Part shown: positions 16,966 through 25,443 of the stretch, in pieces | Layout: the number at the start of each line of letters is the position of its first letter | Numbering within the stretch: the first letter of the stretch is position 1 | Position numbers and translations under genes: made by a program | The notes under the pieces: generated by a model | What the model saw: only the letters and a program-made list of their open reading frames with translations | Databases searched by the model: none | What the model was told of the DNA's origin: nothing | Assembly (NCBI GenBank): GCA_964422555.1 | Contig: CAYRBR010000002.1 | Span: 1-64,000, forward strand | Reading direction: 5' to 3' | From: JAGLCW01 sp964422555 | GTDB lineage: Bacteria > Caldisericota > Caldisericia > UBA6126 | DNA length: 64,000 nucleotides

Positions 16966-19943
16966 TGATTACACCAAATTTCATTGAAATCAATAATTTC
17001 CTCTCGTATGTAGGTACACATAAATTATCCTTCCAAGAAAATTCTTACTATCTAGTCTCTGGTAAAAATGGAGCTGGCAAAAGTGCTTTAGCTGATACAA
17101 TGATTTTTTCTTTGTTTGGTATTCTTCGTTCAGAATATTCTCCCTTCAATAATCAAATTCTTTCTTTTGGAGCTGAATCAGGCTATATCCAGTTTGATTT
17201 CTTTTTAAATGACACTTTGTGGAGAATTCGACGTGATTTTTCTACTGATTCAACAAATAATCACATTCAGTTTAAAAAACGCCAAAATACATACTGGAAG
17301 AACTATACTCTTTCTGAAGATTCCTTGACTCAACAGCAAATCTTAGATACTTTAAAAATAACTCCTCAACAGTTTTTCATGACTTTTTTTAAGACAAACA
17401 GTTATCCCTCTTTCTATGAGTTTCTTTCACTTAATAATGTTGATAAGTATACTGCTGTATCGCGATTTCTTAATGTACCCTCTTTTGATTTGATTCAAAA
17501 ATTTGTAGAGAAAGATCTCCAAGAATACGCAATAAGGAAAGAATATCTTTCTACTTTTATAAACCAGAATAAATCGAAAATAAAAGAAAAAAAGCAACTT
17601 GAAAAAATCCTTCATGAGAGTAAAGATAAGTTGGCTAAAACGAAAGAACAGATACTACATTTAAAGCAAGATATCGATCAACAAGATTTACTCTGTAAAG
17701 AAATTGAAAATGGCCTTCAAAATAAAAAAATATTGATGGAACGAATTCAGTATCTACGAAACAACCAGAATGAAAAGCGAACTGAAAGACAACTTCTTTC
17801 TGAAAAATTAAATGAATTGCAAAATGCAATTAAAATCCAGCATGAAATTGAAAATGGGTATAAACAGTTATCTGACTTGATCGTTTTAAACAAAAAATAC
17901 AATGAAAATTTTGAACAGAGAGAAAGAATTCAACATCAAATTGATGAAATTCAAACTATTCTAGATGATCAAGAAATCGCATTAAAGAAAAAGGCAAATG
18001 ATCTAAAACAAGCTGAAGATGAATACTCTGAAAAGAAAAAATATCTTCCTGATTTAAATTTAAAAATGCAAGCAATCCAATCCAAGTTGAAAGAAATGGA
18101 AAAAGTTCGCTATCAAGTTCAAAAACTTGAAAAAGAAAAAGAATCCATTCAAAAGGAAATTGATGTCCTTAATGAAAAAATTGGGATGTTGAAAAAAGAA
18201 AGGATCATCATACGAGAAAAGAAAGAAAAAATCTATAAAGAAGTAGTCTCTTTCGAACAAATTATTCAAAAAGATCAAAGTACGAAAAAGAAATTACAAA
18301 TCCTAAAAGAGAATAAAGAGAAGGTTAAATTATTACAAGACCAAATTGATTTAGAAGAAAAAAAGAAGAACATTTTATCTCAACAAAATGAACGTTTCGA
18401 GTCCATGATAGAAACGCTAAACGAGAAGATCAGTATTTTCCACATAACGGATGAATTTGAAAATCGATGTCCAGCTTGCGGTACTCCACTTACAAAAGAA
18501 AAAGAATCTGAAATACTCTTGAACTACAAGCGTGATTTAGAGATGAAAAAATCTACATTAAATAGAAACCTGAATACGCTCCAAAAAATGGAAAACAAGA
18601 TAGTCTCACTGAACAGTGATAAAAATGTTCTTTCTTCGGATTTTCATCTTGAGGAAGATTTACAACAACAATATTTGCAAATACAAGAATGTAAAGCCTC
18701 TATAAGAACTAAAACCGAGAATCACTACCGAACAAAACTTCAGGAATCGAAAATTGAAGAAGAGCTTAACAAAACTACTTACTCGATAAACAATCTAAAA
18801 AGTCGTTTGAAAACAGCTGATCAGCAATTCATAAATTTAACACTTGTCCTTTCTAACCAAACTGTATTGGAAAACAATTTAGGAGATCTTCACAAACAAA
18901 TTTCAGAAGCTTTAGAGGTAGACCAAAAATTACCCAGTATTCTAAAACAATTAATTGAAACAAAGCGGAAAATTGAAACAAAAAACTATTCTCAAGACAA
19001 TTGGAAAAAACTAAATGAACTTAAAAAAAGAATCCTCTCTATTCCTTACAGTGTAGCTGAACACAATCAAATTAAGAATAAAATTAATCAACTTAAATAT
19101 TTCGAAACCGAAAAAAGAGTAATGGATGAGAAATTAATTGAAAAAGACAGTGTTTTGAACCAATTATCCTCTGTCGATAAAAAACTTGGTTCTCTTCAAT
19201 CTGAGATTGATAAAAATATTGATTCAATAAAAGGTATACCCTACCAACAAAAGGATCTCTATGCTGAACAAGATAAGAAAAAATGTTTAGTTTCAAATAG
19301 AGAGCAATCTGAACTCGAAGAAAAAGATTTGGAAATAGAGATTTCGAAGTTTGAACAAAATATGGAAGACATTCACCGACTACAAATAAAATATGGTGAA
19401 GCACTTGAAGAATTTAATACATACCTTAAAAAAGAAAAAAGTGTTACAATATGCAGAGAACTCTTAAGAGAAACCGCTATAGGAGTTTTTATCGTTTCCC
19501 GTATTATACCCTCTCTTGAATTTTATGTTAACGGTATTTTATCTTCTCTCACAGACAACGATATACAGGCATCCGTTTCTTTGACGAAAAGTAAAAATAA
19601 TAATCAACAACTTACAGTAAAGATTATTGAGAGCGGTCATTCAATCTCATATGAATACCTAAGTACCGCAGAAAAGTTTAAAGTTAACATTGCATTTCGG
19701 CTTGCCTTTTCTAAACTACTCTCAGATCATCCTGAAAACAATAGGGTGTTTTTATGTATTGATGACGATTTTGGTTCATTAGATTTAAATAGTAAAAATC
19801 AAATAATTCTCTCTTTGTTAAAGTTAAAGAAATCCATCAATACACTTTTATTGATAACACATTCAAACGTGTTCCAGAATTGCTTTGACTACAGAATTCG
19901 TATTCAGAAAACCAGAAATACTTCATCTTTTTCATATTATTAA
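16962..19943 (+). CDS. sbcC: SbcC/Rad50-like SMC-family ATPase
   Basis: This 993-residue protein has SbcC architecture. An N-terminal ATPase half has Walker A GKNGAGKS (34-41). Long coiled coils flank a central zinc hook CPAC (503-506). A C-terminal ATPase half closes it. The ABC motifs are altered. The signature reads YLSTAEKF (899-906) instead of LSGGE, and Walker B reads LCIDDDFGSLD, with Asp 935 where the catalytic Glu normally stands. The usual Q-loop glutamine before the AEFL-like segment is not evident. The H-loop LLITHSN is present. It probably dimerises and binds DNA with the degenerate SbcD partner; slow or absent ATP hydrolysis is inference. It ends the long operon. Confidence 0.9.
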   Translation: MMITPNFIEINNFLSYVGTHKLSFQENSYYLVSGKNGAGKSALADTMIFSLFGILRSEYSPFNNQILSFGAESGYIQFDFFLNDTLWRIRRDFSTDSTNNHIQFKKRQNTYWKNYTLSEDSLTQQQILDTLKITPQQFFMTFFKTNSYPSFYEFLSLNNVDKYTAVSRFLNVPSFDLIQKFVEKDLQEYAIRKEYLSTFINQNKSKIKEKKQLEKILHESKDKLAKTKEQILHLKQDIDQQDLLCKEIENGLQNKKILMERIQYLRNNQNEKRTERQLLSEKLNELQNAIKIQHEIENGYKQLSDLIVLNKKYNENFEQRERIQHQIDEIQTILDDQEIALKKKANDLKQAEDEYSEKKKYLPDLNLKMQAIQSKLKEMEKVRYQVQKLEKEKESIQKEIDVLNEKIGMLKKERIIIREKKEKIYKEVVSFEQIIQKDQSTKKKLQILKENKEKVKLLQDQIDLEEKKKNILSQQNERFESMIETLNEKISIFHITDEFENRCPACGTPLTKEKESEILLNYKRDLEMKKSTLNRNLNTLQKMENKIVSLNSDKNVLSSDFHLEEDLQQQYLQIQECKASIRTKTENHYRTKLQESKIEEELNKTTYSINNLKSRLKTADQQFINLTLVLSNQTVLENNLGDLHKQISEALEVDQKLPSILKQLIETKRKIETKNYSQDNWKKLNELKKRILSIPYSVAEHNQIKNKINQLKYFETEKRVMDEKLIEKDSVLNQLSSVDKKLGSLQSEIDKNIDSIKGIPYQQKDLYAEQDKKKCLVSNREQSELEEKDLEIEISKFEQNMEDIHRLQIKYGEALEEFNTYLKKEKSVTICRELLRETAIGVFIVSRIIPSLEFYVNGILSSLTDNDIQASVSLTKSKNNNQQLTVKIIESGHSISYEYLSTAEKFKVNIAFRLAFSKLLSDHPENNRVFLCIDDDFGSLDLNSKNQIILSLLKLKKSINTLLLITHSNVFQNCFDYRIRIQKTRNTSSFSYY

Positions 19944-19944
19944 A

Positions 19945-19972
19945 TTGACAAATTTAGTTTGTTCTTTTTAAT
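19945..19972 (+). promoter_or_regulatory. Probable sigma-70-type promoter for korDABC
   Basis: A perfect -35 box TTGACA (19945-19950) is followed after 16 bases by TTTAAT (19967-19972), five of six to consensus. It lies immediately after the sbcC stop and 40 bases before the kor ferredoxin start, where a new transcription unit is expected. Confidence 0.6.
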
Positions 19973-20012
19973 GATCAACGTATTTTTATGGTTTTGAAAG
20001 CGGGGATCTATC

Positions 20013-20210
20013 TTGAAACAAATAGAAAAGATTATCATCGATGAGAAACGTTGTAAACATTGTAGCATTTGTGTTCATATCTGCCCAAAGGAAGTCTTGG
20101 AAGAAGATTCAACTGGCACAATATTTGTCGAAAATTTAGCAGCTTGTATCGGCTGCATGTCTTGCCAGGATCATTGTCCAGATTTAGCAATTGAGGTGAT
20201 TACATCATGA
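20013..20210 (+). CDS. korD: 2-oxoacid:ferredoxin oxidoreductase, ferredoxin-like delta subunit
   Basis: This 65-residue protein has two 4Fe-4S motifs, CKHCSICVHICP and CIGCMSCQDHCP. It serves as the electron-transfer subunit of a four-subunit 2-oxoacid:ferredoxin oxidoreductase. The start is a TTG after a GGGGAT site. It overlaps the alpha-subunit gene by 4 bases. The order delta-alpha-beta-gamma matches the KorDABC (2-oxoglutarate) type, but the related Vor type (branched-chain 2-oxoacids) cannot be excluded by sequence reading. Confidence 0.9.
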   Translation: MKQIEKIIIDEKRCKHCSICVHICPKEVLEEDSTGTIFVENLAACIGCMSCQDHCPDLAIEVITS

Positions 20211-21331
20211 GTTACCGAAGAGAAATCTTACAAGGCGCACAAGCGTGTGTAAGGGGAGCAATAAAATCTGGTATAGGTTTTTTTGCTGGATATCCTATAA
20301 CACCCTCTACTGAGGTTGCAGAACTTTTTTCAACTGAACTAGCGAAAGAGCAAAAGATTTTCATCCAAATGGAAGATGAAATTGCTAGCATAACTGCTGT
20401 CATTGGCGCATCTTTGGCTGGAAAAAAAGCAATGACTGCAACATCTGGTCCTGGTTTTTCTTTAATGCAAGAAGGATTGGGATATGCCTGCATGGCAGAA
20501 GTACCCTTAGTTCTTATAAATGTGCAACGGGGAGGACCCTCCACCGGTTTACCTACTCGGGTTGCACAAGGTGATGTCATGCAATCCAAATGGGGAACCC
20601 ACGGTGATCACCCTATGATTGTGCTCTGTCCCTCTTCTGTACAAGAACTCTACGAGATGACAATTGAAGCATTTAATCTTTCAGAGCAATATCGTAACCC
20701 TGTTATTATATTGACCACCGAAACTATCGCTCATATGCGAGAAAAAGTCGAAATTGATTTATCGGTAGAACCAAAGATCTACAATCGACTCACTCCAAGA
20801 CTAAAAATTGGTGAAAAATATCTTCCCTATGGTAAATTTGCTGACGACGTACCCATTATGGGAAATATCGGCGACGGTCTTGGCACAAGTATTACCGGTT
20901 TGGTTCATATGGAAAATGGCTTTCAAAGCGCAAATTACGAAGTAGCAGATCGATTGATTCGTAGAATTAATCGAAAGATTGAAAAACATACTAAAGATAT
21001 CTTTTCCATGGAAATCATTAACCCAAACGCCAAAAAAATGTTCATTTCATATGGAGTTGCAAGCCGAACCATTAACTCTTTGATTCATTCAGATCATGAT
21101 GATATTGGTTTAATTCGTGTTAAAACTCTATTTCCAATTGACCCCGAACAAATTCGAAAAGCAACCGAGCATGCATCTCAAATCTTTGTTACTGAATTAA
21201 ATCTTGGTCAGTATTACCAGGAGATCCAGAAAATTCTTCCTAATCGTAATGTTCATTTAATTGAGAAAATTGGCGGAGAACTAATCCCTCCAAAAGAAAT
21301 GTTAAGAAGAATTGAGGAATACAATGATTAA
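20207..21331 (+). CDS. korA: 2-oxoacid:ferredoxin oxidoreductase alpha subunit
   Basis: The alpha subunit contributes the pyrimidine-binding (PYR) domain of the thiamin diphosphate site. Of 374 residues, the start QGAQACVRGAIKSG, GYPITPSTEVAEL, ATSGPGFSLMQEG and NVQRGGPSTGLPT are hallmarks of this family, and the C-terminal transketolase-like domain II is present. The enzyme oxidises a 2-oxoacid with CoA to acyl-CoA, CO2 and reduced ferredoxin. Reduced ferredoxin would feed the Rnf complex. The beta gene overlaps its 3' end by 8 bases. Confidence 0.93.
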   Translation: MSYRREILQGAQACVRGAIKSGIGFFAGYPITPSTEVAELFSTELAKEQKIFIQMEDEIASITAVIGASLAGKKAMTATSGPGFSLMQEGLGYACMAEVPLVLINVQRGGPSTGLPTRVAQGDVMQSKWGTHGDHPMIVLCPSSVQELYEMTIEAFNLSEQYRNPVIILTTETIAHMREKVEIDLSVEPKIYNRLTPRLKIGEKYLPYGKFADDVPIMGNIGDGLGTSITGLVHMENGFQSANYEVADRLIRRINRKIEKHTKDIFSMEIINPNAKKMFISYGVASRTINSLIHSDHDDIGLIRVKTLFPIDPEQIRKATEHASQIFVTELNLGQYYQEIQKILPNRNVHLIEKIGGELIPPKEMLRRIEEYND

Positions 21332-22139
21332 AGGTGAAAAGTTTTATCATCCAGATAGATTGCCCACTATATGGTGCCCTGGTTGTGGTAATGGTATAGT
21401 ATTACACGGTGCTATGGAAGTTTTAGATGATTTAAATTGCACAAAAAAAGATGTAATTTGTGTATCTGGTATTGGGTGTTCCTCGAGATCTGCAACATAC
21501 ACCCAATTTGATGAAGTTCATACACTGCACGGTCGTGCAATTCCCTTTGCTACTGCAATAAAACTTTGCCAGCCAGATAAGAAAGTCATTGTATTCACTG
21601 GTGATGGTGATTCAGCAGCAATAGGTGGGAACCATCTAATCCATGCTGCTAGAAGAAACATTGATATTACTGTTATAGTATTTAACAATAGTATATATGG
21701 TATGACTGGCGGACAAGTATCACCGTTAACAGAACCATTCAAGAAAGGAACTACTGCTCGTTTTGGTAACTACGAAAACCAATTTGATTTAGTTCAACTA
21801 TTATTAGGAGCTGGGGGAACCTATATTGCAAGAACAGGAACCTACTACTATAAGATGATGAAAAAGTATATGAAAAAAGCCTTTTTAAGAAAAGGTTTTT
21901 CCTTTATAGAAGTTATATCTCAATGCCCTGTCTACTACGGTCGACTTAACAAGATGGCAAAACCCTATGATATGCTAACCAACCAAAAGGATATTCTTGT
22001 TTCAAAAGATAAGTATGAAACATTATCCTCTGACGATAAATTTGGGAAATTACCCATTGGTGAATTTATTGAAGATAATTCTCAACCATCCTATTTAGAA
22101 AAAAGAGAGCAACTTTTAAAGAAGGTGAGAGAAACATGA
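21324..22139 (+). CDS. korB: 2-oxoacid:ferredoxin oxidoreductase beta subunit
   Basis: The beta subunit binds the diphosphate of thiamin diphosphate. CPGCGNGIVLHG near the start is the family signature, and the ThDP motif runs GDGDSAAIGGNHLIHAARR then NNSIYGMTGGQ. The SGIGCSSR segment is also typical. Start chosen at the ATG at 21324, with GAGG seven bases upstream; an upstream ATG at 21312 would add four residues. Overlaps korA by 8 and korC by 4 bases. Confidence 0.93.
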   Translation: MIKGEKFYHPDRLPTIWCPGCGNGIVLHGAMEVLDDLNCTKKDVICVSGIGCSSRSATYTQFDEVHTLHGRAIPFATAIKLCQPDKKVIVFTGDGDSAAIGGNHLIHAARRNIDITVIVFNNSIYGMTGGQVSPLTEPFKKGTTARFGNYENQFDLVQLLLGAGGTYIARTGTYYYKMMKKYMKKAFLRKGFSFIEVISQCPVYYGRLNKMAKPYDMLTNQKDILVSKDKYETLSSDDKFGKLPIGEFIEDNSQPSYLEKREQLLKKVRET

Positions 22140-22666
22140 GAGTAGAATTACGCTTTTCTGGTTCAGGTGGTCAAGGTTTAATTACCGCTACTCGTATTAT
22201 TGCTAGAGCTGCATTAAGAGAAGGTAAAAATGCAATGCAATCTCAATCTTATGGAGCTGAGGCAAGAGGTGGTGCTACTAAAAGTGAAGTAATCATAAGC
22301 ACTCGAGAAATATACTATCCTGAAATCGAAGTACCTGATGTATTACTTTTAATGACAAAAGAAGCCTACCAAAAATATGGCACTACCATCAAAGAAGGTG
22401 GTATTCGTATTTTAGATAGTTTTTTCATACCTGATTATGAAAGAATCTCTAAAGCTCGAACATACACAGAACCTTTTACTTCAATTTGTGAGGAAGAATT
22501 TAAAACACAGATCATGGCCAACATGATAATAACAGGATATTTGATTGGTATCACTAAAGTTGTCTCTCTTGACTCATTTAATCAGGCCATTGGTGACTTT
22601 TTCTCAGATGATAAACTTACAAACAATATAAAAGCAGCAAAATTTGGCTACAATCTAGCAATCTAA
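22136..22666 (+). CDS. korC: 2-oxoacid:ferredoxin oxidoreductase gamma subunit
   Basis: The gamma subunit (176 residues) contributes the CoA-binding domain. RFSGSGGQGLITATRIIARAA at the N-terminus and SQSYGAEARGGATKSEVIIS are diagnostic. It is last in the operon and is followed within 25 bases by a strong intrinsic terminator. Confidence 0.93.
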   Translation: MRVELRFSGSGGQGLITATRIIARAALREGKNAMQSQSYGAEARGGATKSEVIISTREIYYPEIEVPDVLLLMTKEAYQKYGTTIKEGGIRILDSFFIPDYERISKARTYTEPFTSICEEEFKTQIMANMIITGYLIGITKVVSLDSFNQAIGDFFSDDKLTNNIKAAKFGYNLAI

Positions 22667-22680
22667 TCATTCATTAAGAA

Positions 22681-23910
22681 CTATTCCAGGTCGTGTTCCC
22701 CAAGAGAACACGACCTTTTTTTATTTAAAAATACGGCAACTAATTTACCAAAGAATCGAATCAAAACATTGTCTAGTTCTTTATGAGCTTTTTTCAACTC
22801 TTTTCGTATTTTAATACTTTGAGGACATAATTTTTCACATCTTCCGCAATCAGTGCATAAATCTACTCCAGATTTTCTTCCCCCCATGAGACCTAGTAAC
22901 TTTCCTAAATAACTCAACTGTGCTGCTTTGCCACCAAAAAAAGATTTATTATTGTAGTCACTAAAGATTCCTGGTATGTCCACGCCATATGGACAAGGCA
23001 TACAATAACCACAACCCGTACATGGCACTTTCATTAATCGATTGAAAATTACTTTTACGTCATTAATAATGTTAATTTCCTCTTCGGACATACTACCAGG
23101 TTTTGTAGTGTCAGCAACGTGAATATTCTCTTCTATATGAACTTGTACATTCATACCGCTTAACACAATTCCTACTTCTTTTTGATTCCAAATCCAGCGT
23201 AATGCCCAATGAGAAGGTGACCTGTTTTCCTTATATTCATTGAATTTATGGATTGCCTCCATTGGTATTTTAGATGCTAAATTCCCTCCACGAAGGGGTT
23301 CCATTACTACTACACCGATATTTTTCTTATAAGCGTTGTATAAGCCAGCCACTCCAGCCTGATTATATTCATCTAAATAATTGTATTGGATTTGACAAAA
23401 ATCCCAGGGAAAATCATTCAATATTTTTTGAAATTCATCAGGCCTTCCATGAAATGAAAAACCGATAAAACGGATCTTTTTGTTGCGTTTCATTTCATTA
23501 ACAAAAGAGATAATCCCGAATTCTTTTAATCTCTCCCATGTTTTAAAACTATCAAGCATATGCATTAAGTAGTAATCTATATAATCGGTTCCTAGTCTTT
23601 TTAGCTGAGTAAAAAAGAATTTTTTTATCTGTTCTGGTCTTTGTAACAAAAACGTAGGTAGCTTATCGGCTATATAAACTTTCTTCCGTATTTGATTTCT
23701 TGCAATAAACTTACCTAAAATTATCTCGCTTTTCCCTGCATGGTATGGATAAGCGGTATCAAAATAATTAACACCATTCTCGTAAGCATAAAGCAATTGG
23801 TCATAGGTTTTTTTCTCATCAATGCGAGTATTCTTTGTTGGAAATCTCATACATCCGTACCCTAAAACTGATACAAAATCCCCGCCTTTGACTAATTGTT
23901 TATATCTCAT
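22681..23910 (-). CDS. Aldo/keto reductase with C-terminal iron-sulfur domain
   Basis: The 409-residue protein has an aldo/keto reductase TIM barrel in the first about 290 residues. The catalytic tetrad is visible as D in YFDTAYPY, the Tyr of the same motif, K in IADKLP and H in YYLMH. A ferredoxin-like C-terminal domain with CTGCGYCMPCP and CTDCGRCEKLCP follows. This fusion is common in anaerobes, but the substrate is unknown. The last codons run across the kor terminator hairpin. The gene overlaps the upstream DUF1893 gene by 11 bases, so the ECF/DUF1893/reductase genes form one minus-strand operon. Confidence 0.92.
   Translation of the reverse strand: MRYKQLVKGGDFVSVLGYGCMRFPTKNTRIDEKKTYDQLLYAYENGVNYFDTAYPYHAGKSEIILGKFIARNQIRKKVYIADKLPTFLLQRPEQIKKFFFTQLKRLGTDYIDYYLMHMLDSFKTWERLKEFGIISFVNEMKRNKKIRFIGFSFHGRPDEFQKILNDFPWDFCQIQYNYLDEYNQAGVAGLYNAYKKNIGVVVMEPLRGGNLASKIPMEAIHKFNEYKENRSPSHWALRWIWNQKEVGIVLSGMNVQVHIEENIHVADTTKPGSMSEEEINIINDVKVIFNRLMKVPCTGCGYCMPCPYGVDIPGIFSDYNNKSFFGGKAAQLSYLGKLLGLMGGRKSGVDLCTDCGRCEKLCPQSIKIRKELKKAHKELDNVLIRFFGKLVAVFLNKKRSCSLGEHDLE
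22689..22720 (+). terminator. Intrinsic terminator of the kor operon
   Basis: A perfect 10-base stem GGTCGTGTTC / GAACACGACC (22689-22698 and 22706-22715) with a 7-base loop is followed by a run of seven T. It closes the plus-strand kor operon. The same bases encode the last residues of the convergent aldo/keto reductase on the minus strand. Confidence 0.92.
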
Positions 23911-24346
23911 ACCACTCTCCTTTTTTTAACTTTAACAATGTATTCTCCATGGCTTTCAAAGCTTCCGTAGGAGTTTCTATATTCTGAACCGATTTCTCGA
24001 TAGGACAATTCCCGTTTTTTTCTCTATTTCGAATAGTGGGTACAACACTTTTATAGCAAACATCTATGTTGTTGCGTTTTGCATACTCTAAAGCAATCAC
24101 GCTTATCACAGGTGTATAGATTTTTTTTGCATGTAAAATAATGGATAAAACAACAGCTCCTTTTCCAACAATCTTATCCGCAATAATTAAGTCATTGTAC
24201 CTACTTTCATAAAAGCGATAGTAATTTAATAGAGGTGTGATACCACGCTCTGTAGACTTATACACTAATAGATCGTGATAAAAAATGTAACAGGTAATCA
24301 ATGGATTGGTTTTAAAAAGACCCCAATAGTCAGCGTTAGTTTTCAT
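23900..24346 (-). CDS. DUF1893 domain protein
   Basis: A 148-residue protein. IIADKIVGKGAVVLSIILHAKKIYTPVIS and the later VPTIRNREKNGNCPIEKSV segment are those of the DUF1893 family (PF08973), which has a cytidine-deaminase-like fold and no assigned function. The NG-x-CP-x-E motif resembles a metal-binding loop. It overlaps the ECF S-component gene by 11 bases and the reductase gene by 11 bases. The context suggests a small operon for uptake and reduction or modification of some metabolite; this is inference. Confidence 0.8.
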   Translation of the reverse strand: MKTNADYWGLFKTNPLITCYIFYHDLLVYKSTERGITPLLNYYRFYESRYNDLIIADKIVGKGAVVLSIILHAKKIYTPVISVIALEYAKRNNIDVCYKSVVPTIRNREKNGNCPIEKSVQNIETPTEALKAMENTLLKLKKGEWYEI

Positions 24347-24848
24347 CTTTTATGATCTTCTTCAATTGTTGGACCAGATAAGGAATCAAGAGTATCTGAA
24401 TAACAACACCAGGCAAACCCGTTGTGATATAGGACCAAGTACCAAATTGCATTGGTAGCGATATTGAAAAAATATGAATGGAACAAACCATTAAAAGAAA
24501 AGAAGCTAATCTTCCACAGACCATTGCTATAATCAAAGCAAGGTATATGTTGATTTTCAGTTTATAGCCAAGATATCCTGCAACGAAACCGTATGTAATC
24601 AGCTCAAAGAACATGAAAAAAGCAAGGGGCATAGATGGCATACCAATTAAAAAACCAATAACTACGGACAGGGAACCTATCAAAACACCGTAAAATGAGC
24701 CTAACAAAATTGCTCCAACTAGAACGGGGATGTGCATTGGTAAAAAAACTTTTCCCATTGTAGAACCCCCAATAATGTGAAACATATAGGGAATAAGAAC
24801 ACCTGCAGCAACAAACATAGCGGTATAGGTTATCTTTTTTATCTTCAT
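24336..24848 (-). CDS. ECF transporter substrate-binding (S) component
   Basis: The 170-residue protein has about five to six hydrophobic segments and the S-component features of a short N-terminal YTAMFVAAGVLIPY helix and the MHIPVLVGAILLGSFYGVLIG segment. S components bind vitamins or other micronutrients in the membrane and work with a shared EcfA/EcfT energising module, which is not in this window. The substrate cannot be told from sequence. It has an AAGGAT site and a promoter-like extended -10 box upstream. Confidence 0.85.
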   Translation of the reverse strand: MKIKKITYTAMFVAAGVLIPYMFHIIGGSTMGKVFLPMHIPVLVGAILLGSFYGVLIGSLSVVIGFLIGMPSMPLAFFMFFELITYGFVAGYLGYKLKINIYLALIIAMVCGRLASFLLMVCSIHIFSISLPMQFGTWSYITTGLPGVVIQILLIPYLVQQLKKIIKDEN

Positions 24849-24878
24849 ACATATCCTTGTTAAAATAAAATCGGAAAA

Positions 24879-24887
24879 AGTATAACA
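24879..24887 (-). promoter_or_regulatory. Extended -10 promoter for the ECF/DUF1893/reductase operon
   Basis: On the minus strand TGTTATACT forms a TGn extended -10 element with TATACT (five of six to consensus), about 31 bases before the ATG. No good -35 box is seen, as is common with extended -10 promoters. Confidence 0.45.
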
Positions 24888-24959
24888 TAGAATAAAAGAC
24901 TAACTATTGAAACAGATTTCAAATCCCTTGACTGTTAATGATACATTACGGACATAGAT

Positions 24960-25370
24960 TCAGAATTCTTCAATCTTGGGTCTTTTACGAAGGCTCTTCG
25001 TTTGGGAATGTTGACGCTTCATTTCTAACCGTTTTATCTTGGAATGGTAGGTAGGTTTTGTAGATATTCTTTCTTTCTCATCTATTAATGCCTTGTTTAC
25101 CATCTCATTCAATCTGCTTATTGCTCTTTTTCGATTCTCTAGTTGACTTCTAGTTTCTTGGTTTGTAGCCTGTAATATTGATGTATTGTAGTAAGTACTA
25201 ATCCTTTTCTTTTGTTCTTCTGAGAAAACAATAGAAGAGTATATTCTCCATATAACCAACACTTTTGTGTTCGTTTTGTTAACATTTTGTCCACCTGGAC
25301 CAGATGATCTCGCAAATTTTATTTCAATCTCGTTTAAGGGAATATTCTCAATCATAGTAATCTTTAACAT
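24960..25370 (-). CDS. arfB: ArfB-like peptidyl-tRNA hydrolase (ribosome rescue)
   Basis: The 136-residue protein has the release-factor catalytic loop RSSGPGGQNVNKTNTKV with the GGQ motif. It has no stop-codon-recognition domain. It ends in a basic tail (QTKSLRKRPKI) like that by which ArfB/ICT1 enters the empty mRNA channel. It would hydrolyse peptidyl-tRNA on stalled ribosomes. The start could be the first Met or the one at residue 6; neither has a strong ribosome-binding site. Confidence 0.85.
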   Translation of the reverse strand: MLKITMIENIPLNEIEIKFARSSGPGGQNVNKTNTKVLVIWRIYSSIVFSEEQKKRISTYYNTSILQATNQETRSQLENRKRAISRLNEMVNKALIDEKERISTKPTYHSKIKRLEMKRQHSQTKSLRKRPKIEEF

Positions 25371-25387
25371 ATAATATTCAATTCATC

Positions 25388-25414
25388 AAAAAAAAGGGCT
25401 CTTAAAAAGAGCCC
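25388..25414 (-). terminator. Intrinsic terminator of the DUF234-type ATPase gene
   Basis: A stem GGGCTCTT / AAGAGCCC (25396-25403 and 25407-25414) with an AAA loop is flanked by eight A, which read as eight T after the stem on the minus strand. It lies 29 bases beyond the ATPase stop. Four T also follow on the plus strand, so weak bidirectional action is possible. Confidence 0.85.
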
Positions 25415-25443
25415 TTTTCATTCACACCATAAAGAAGGTTTTT

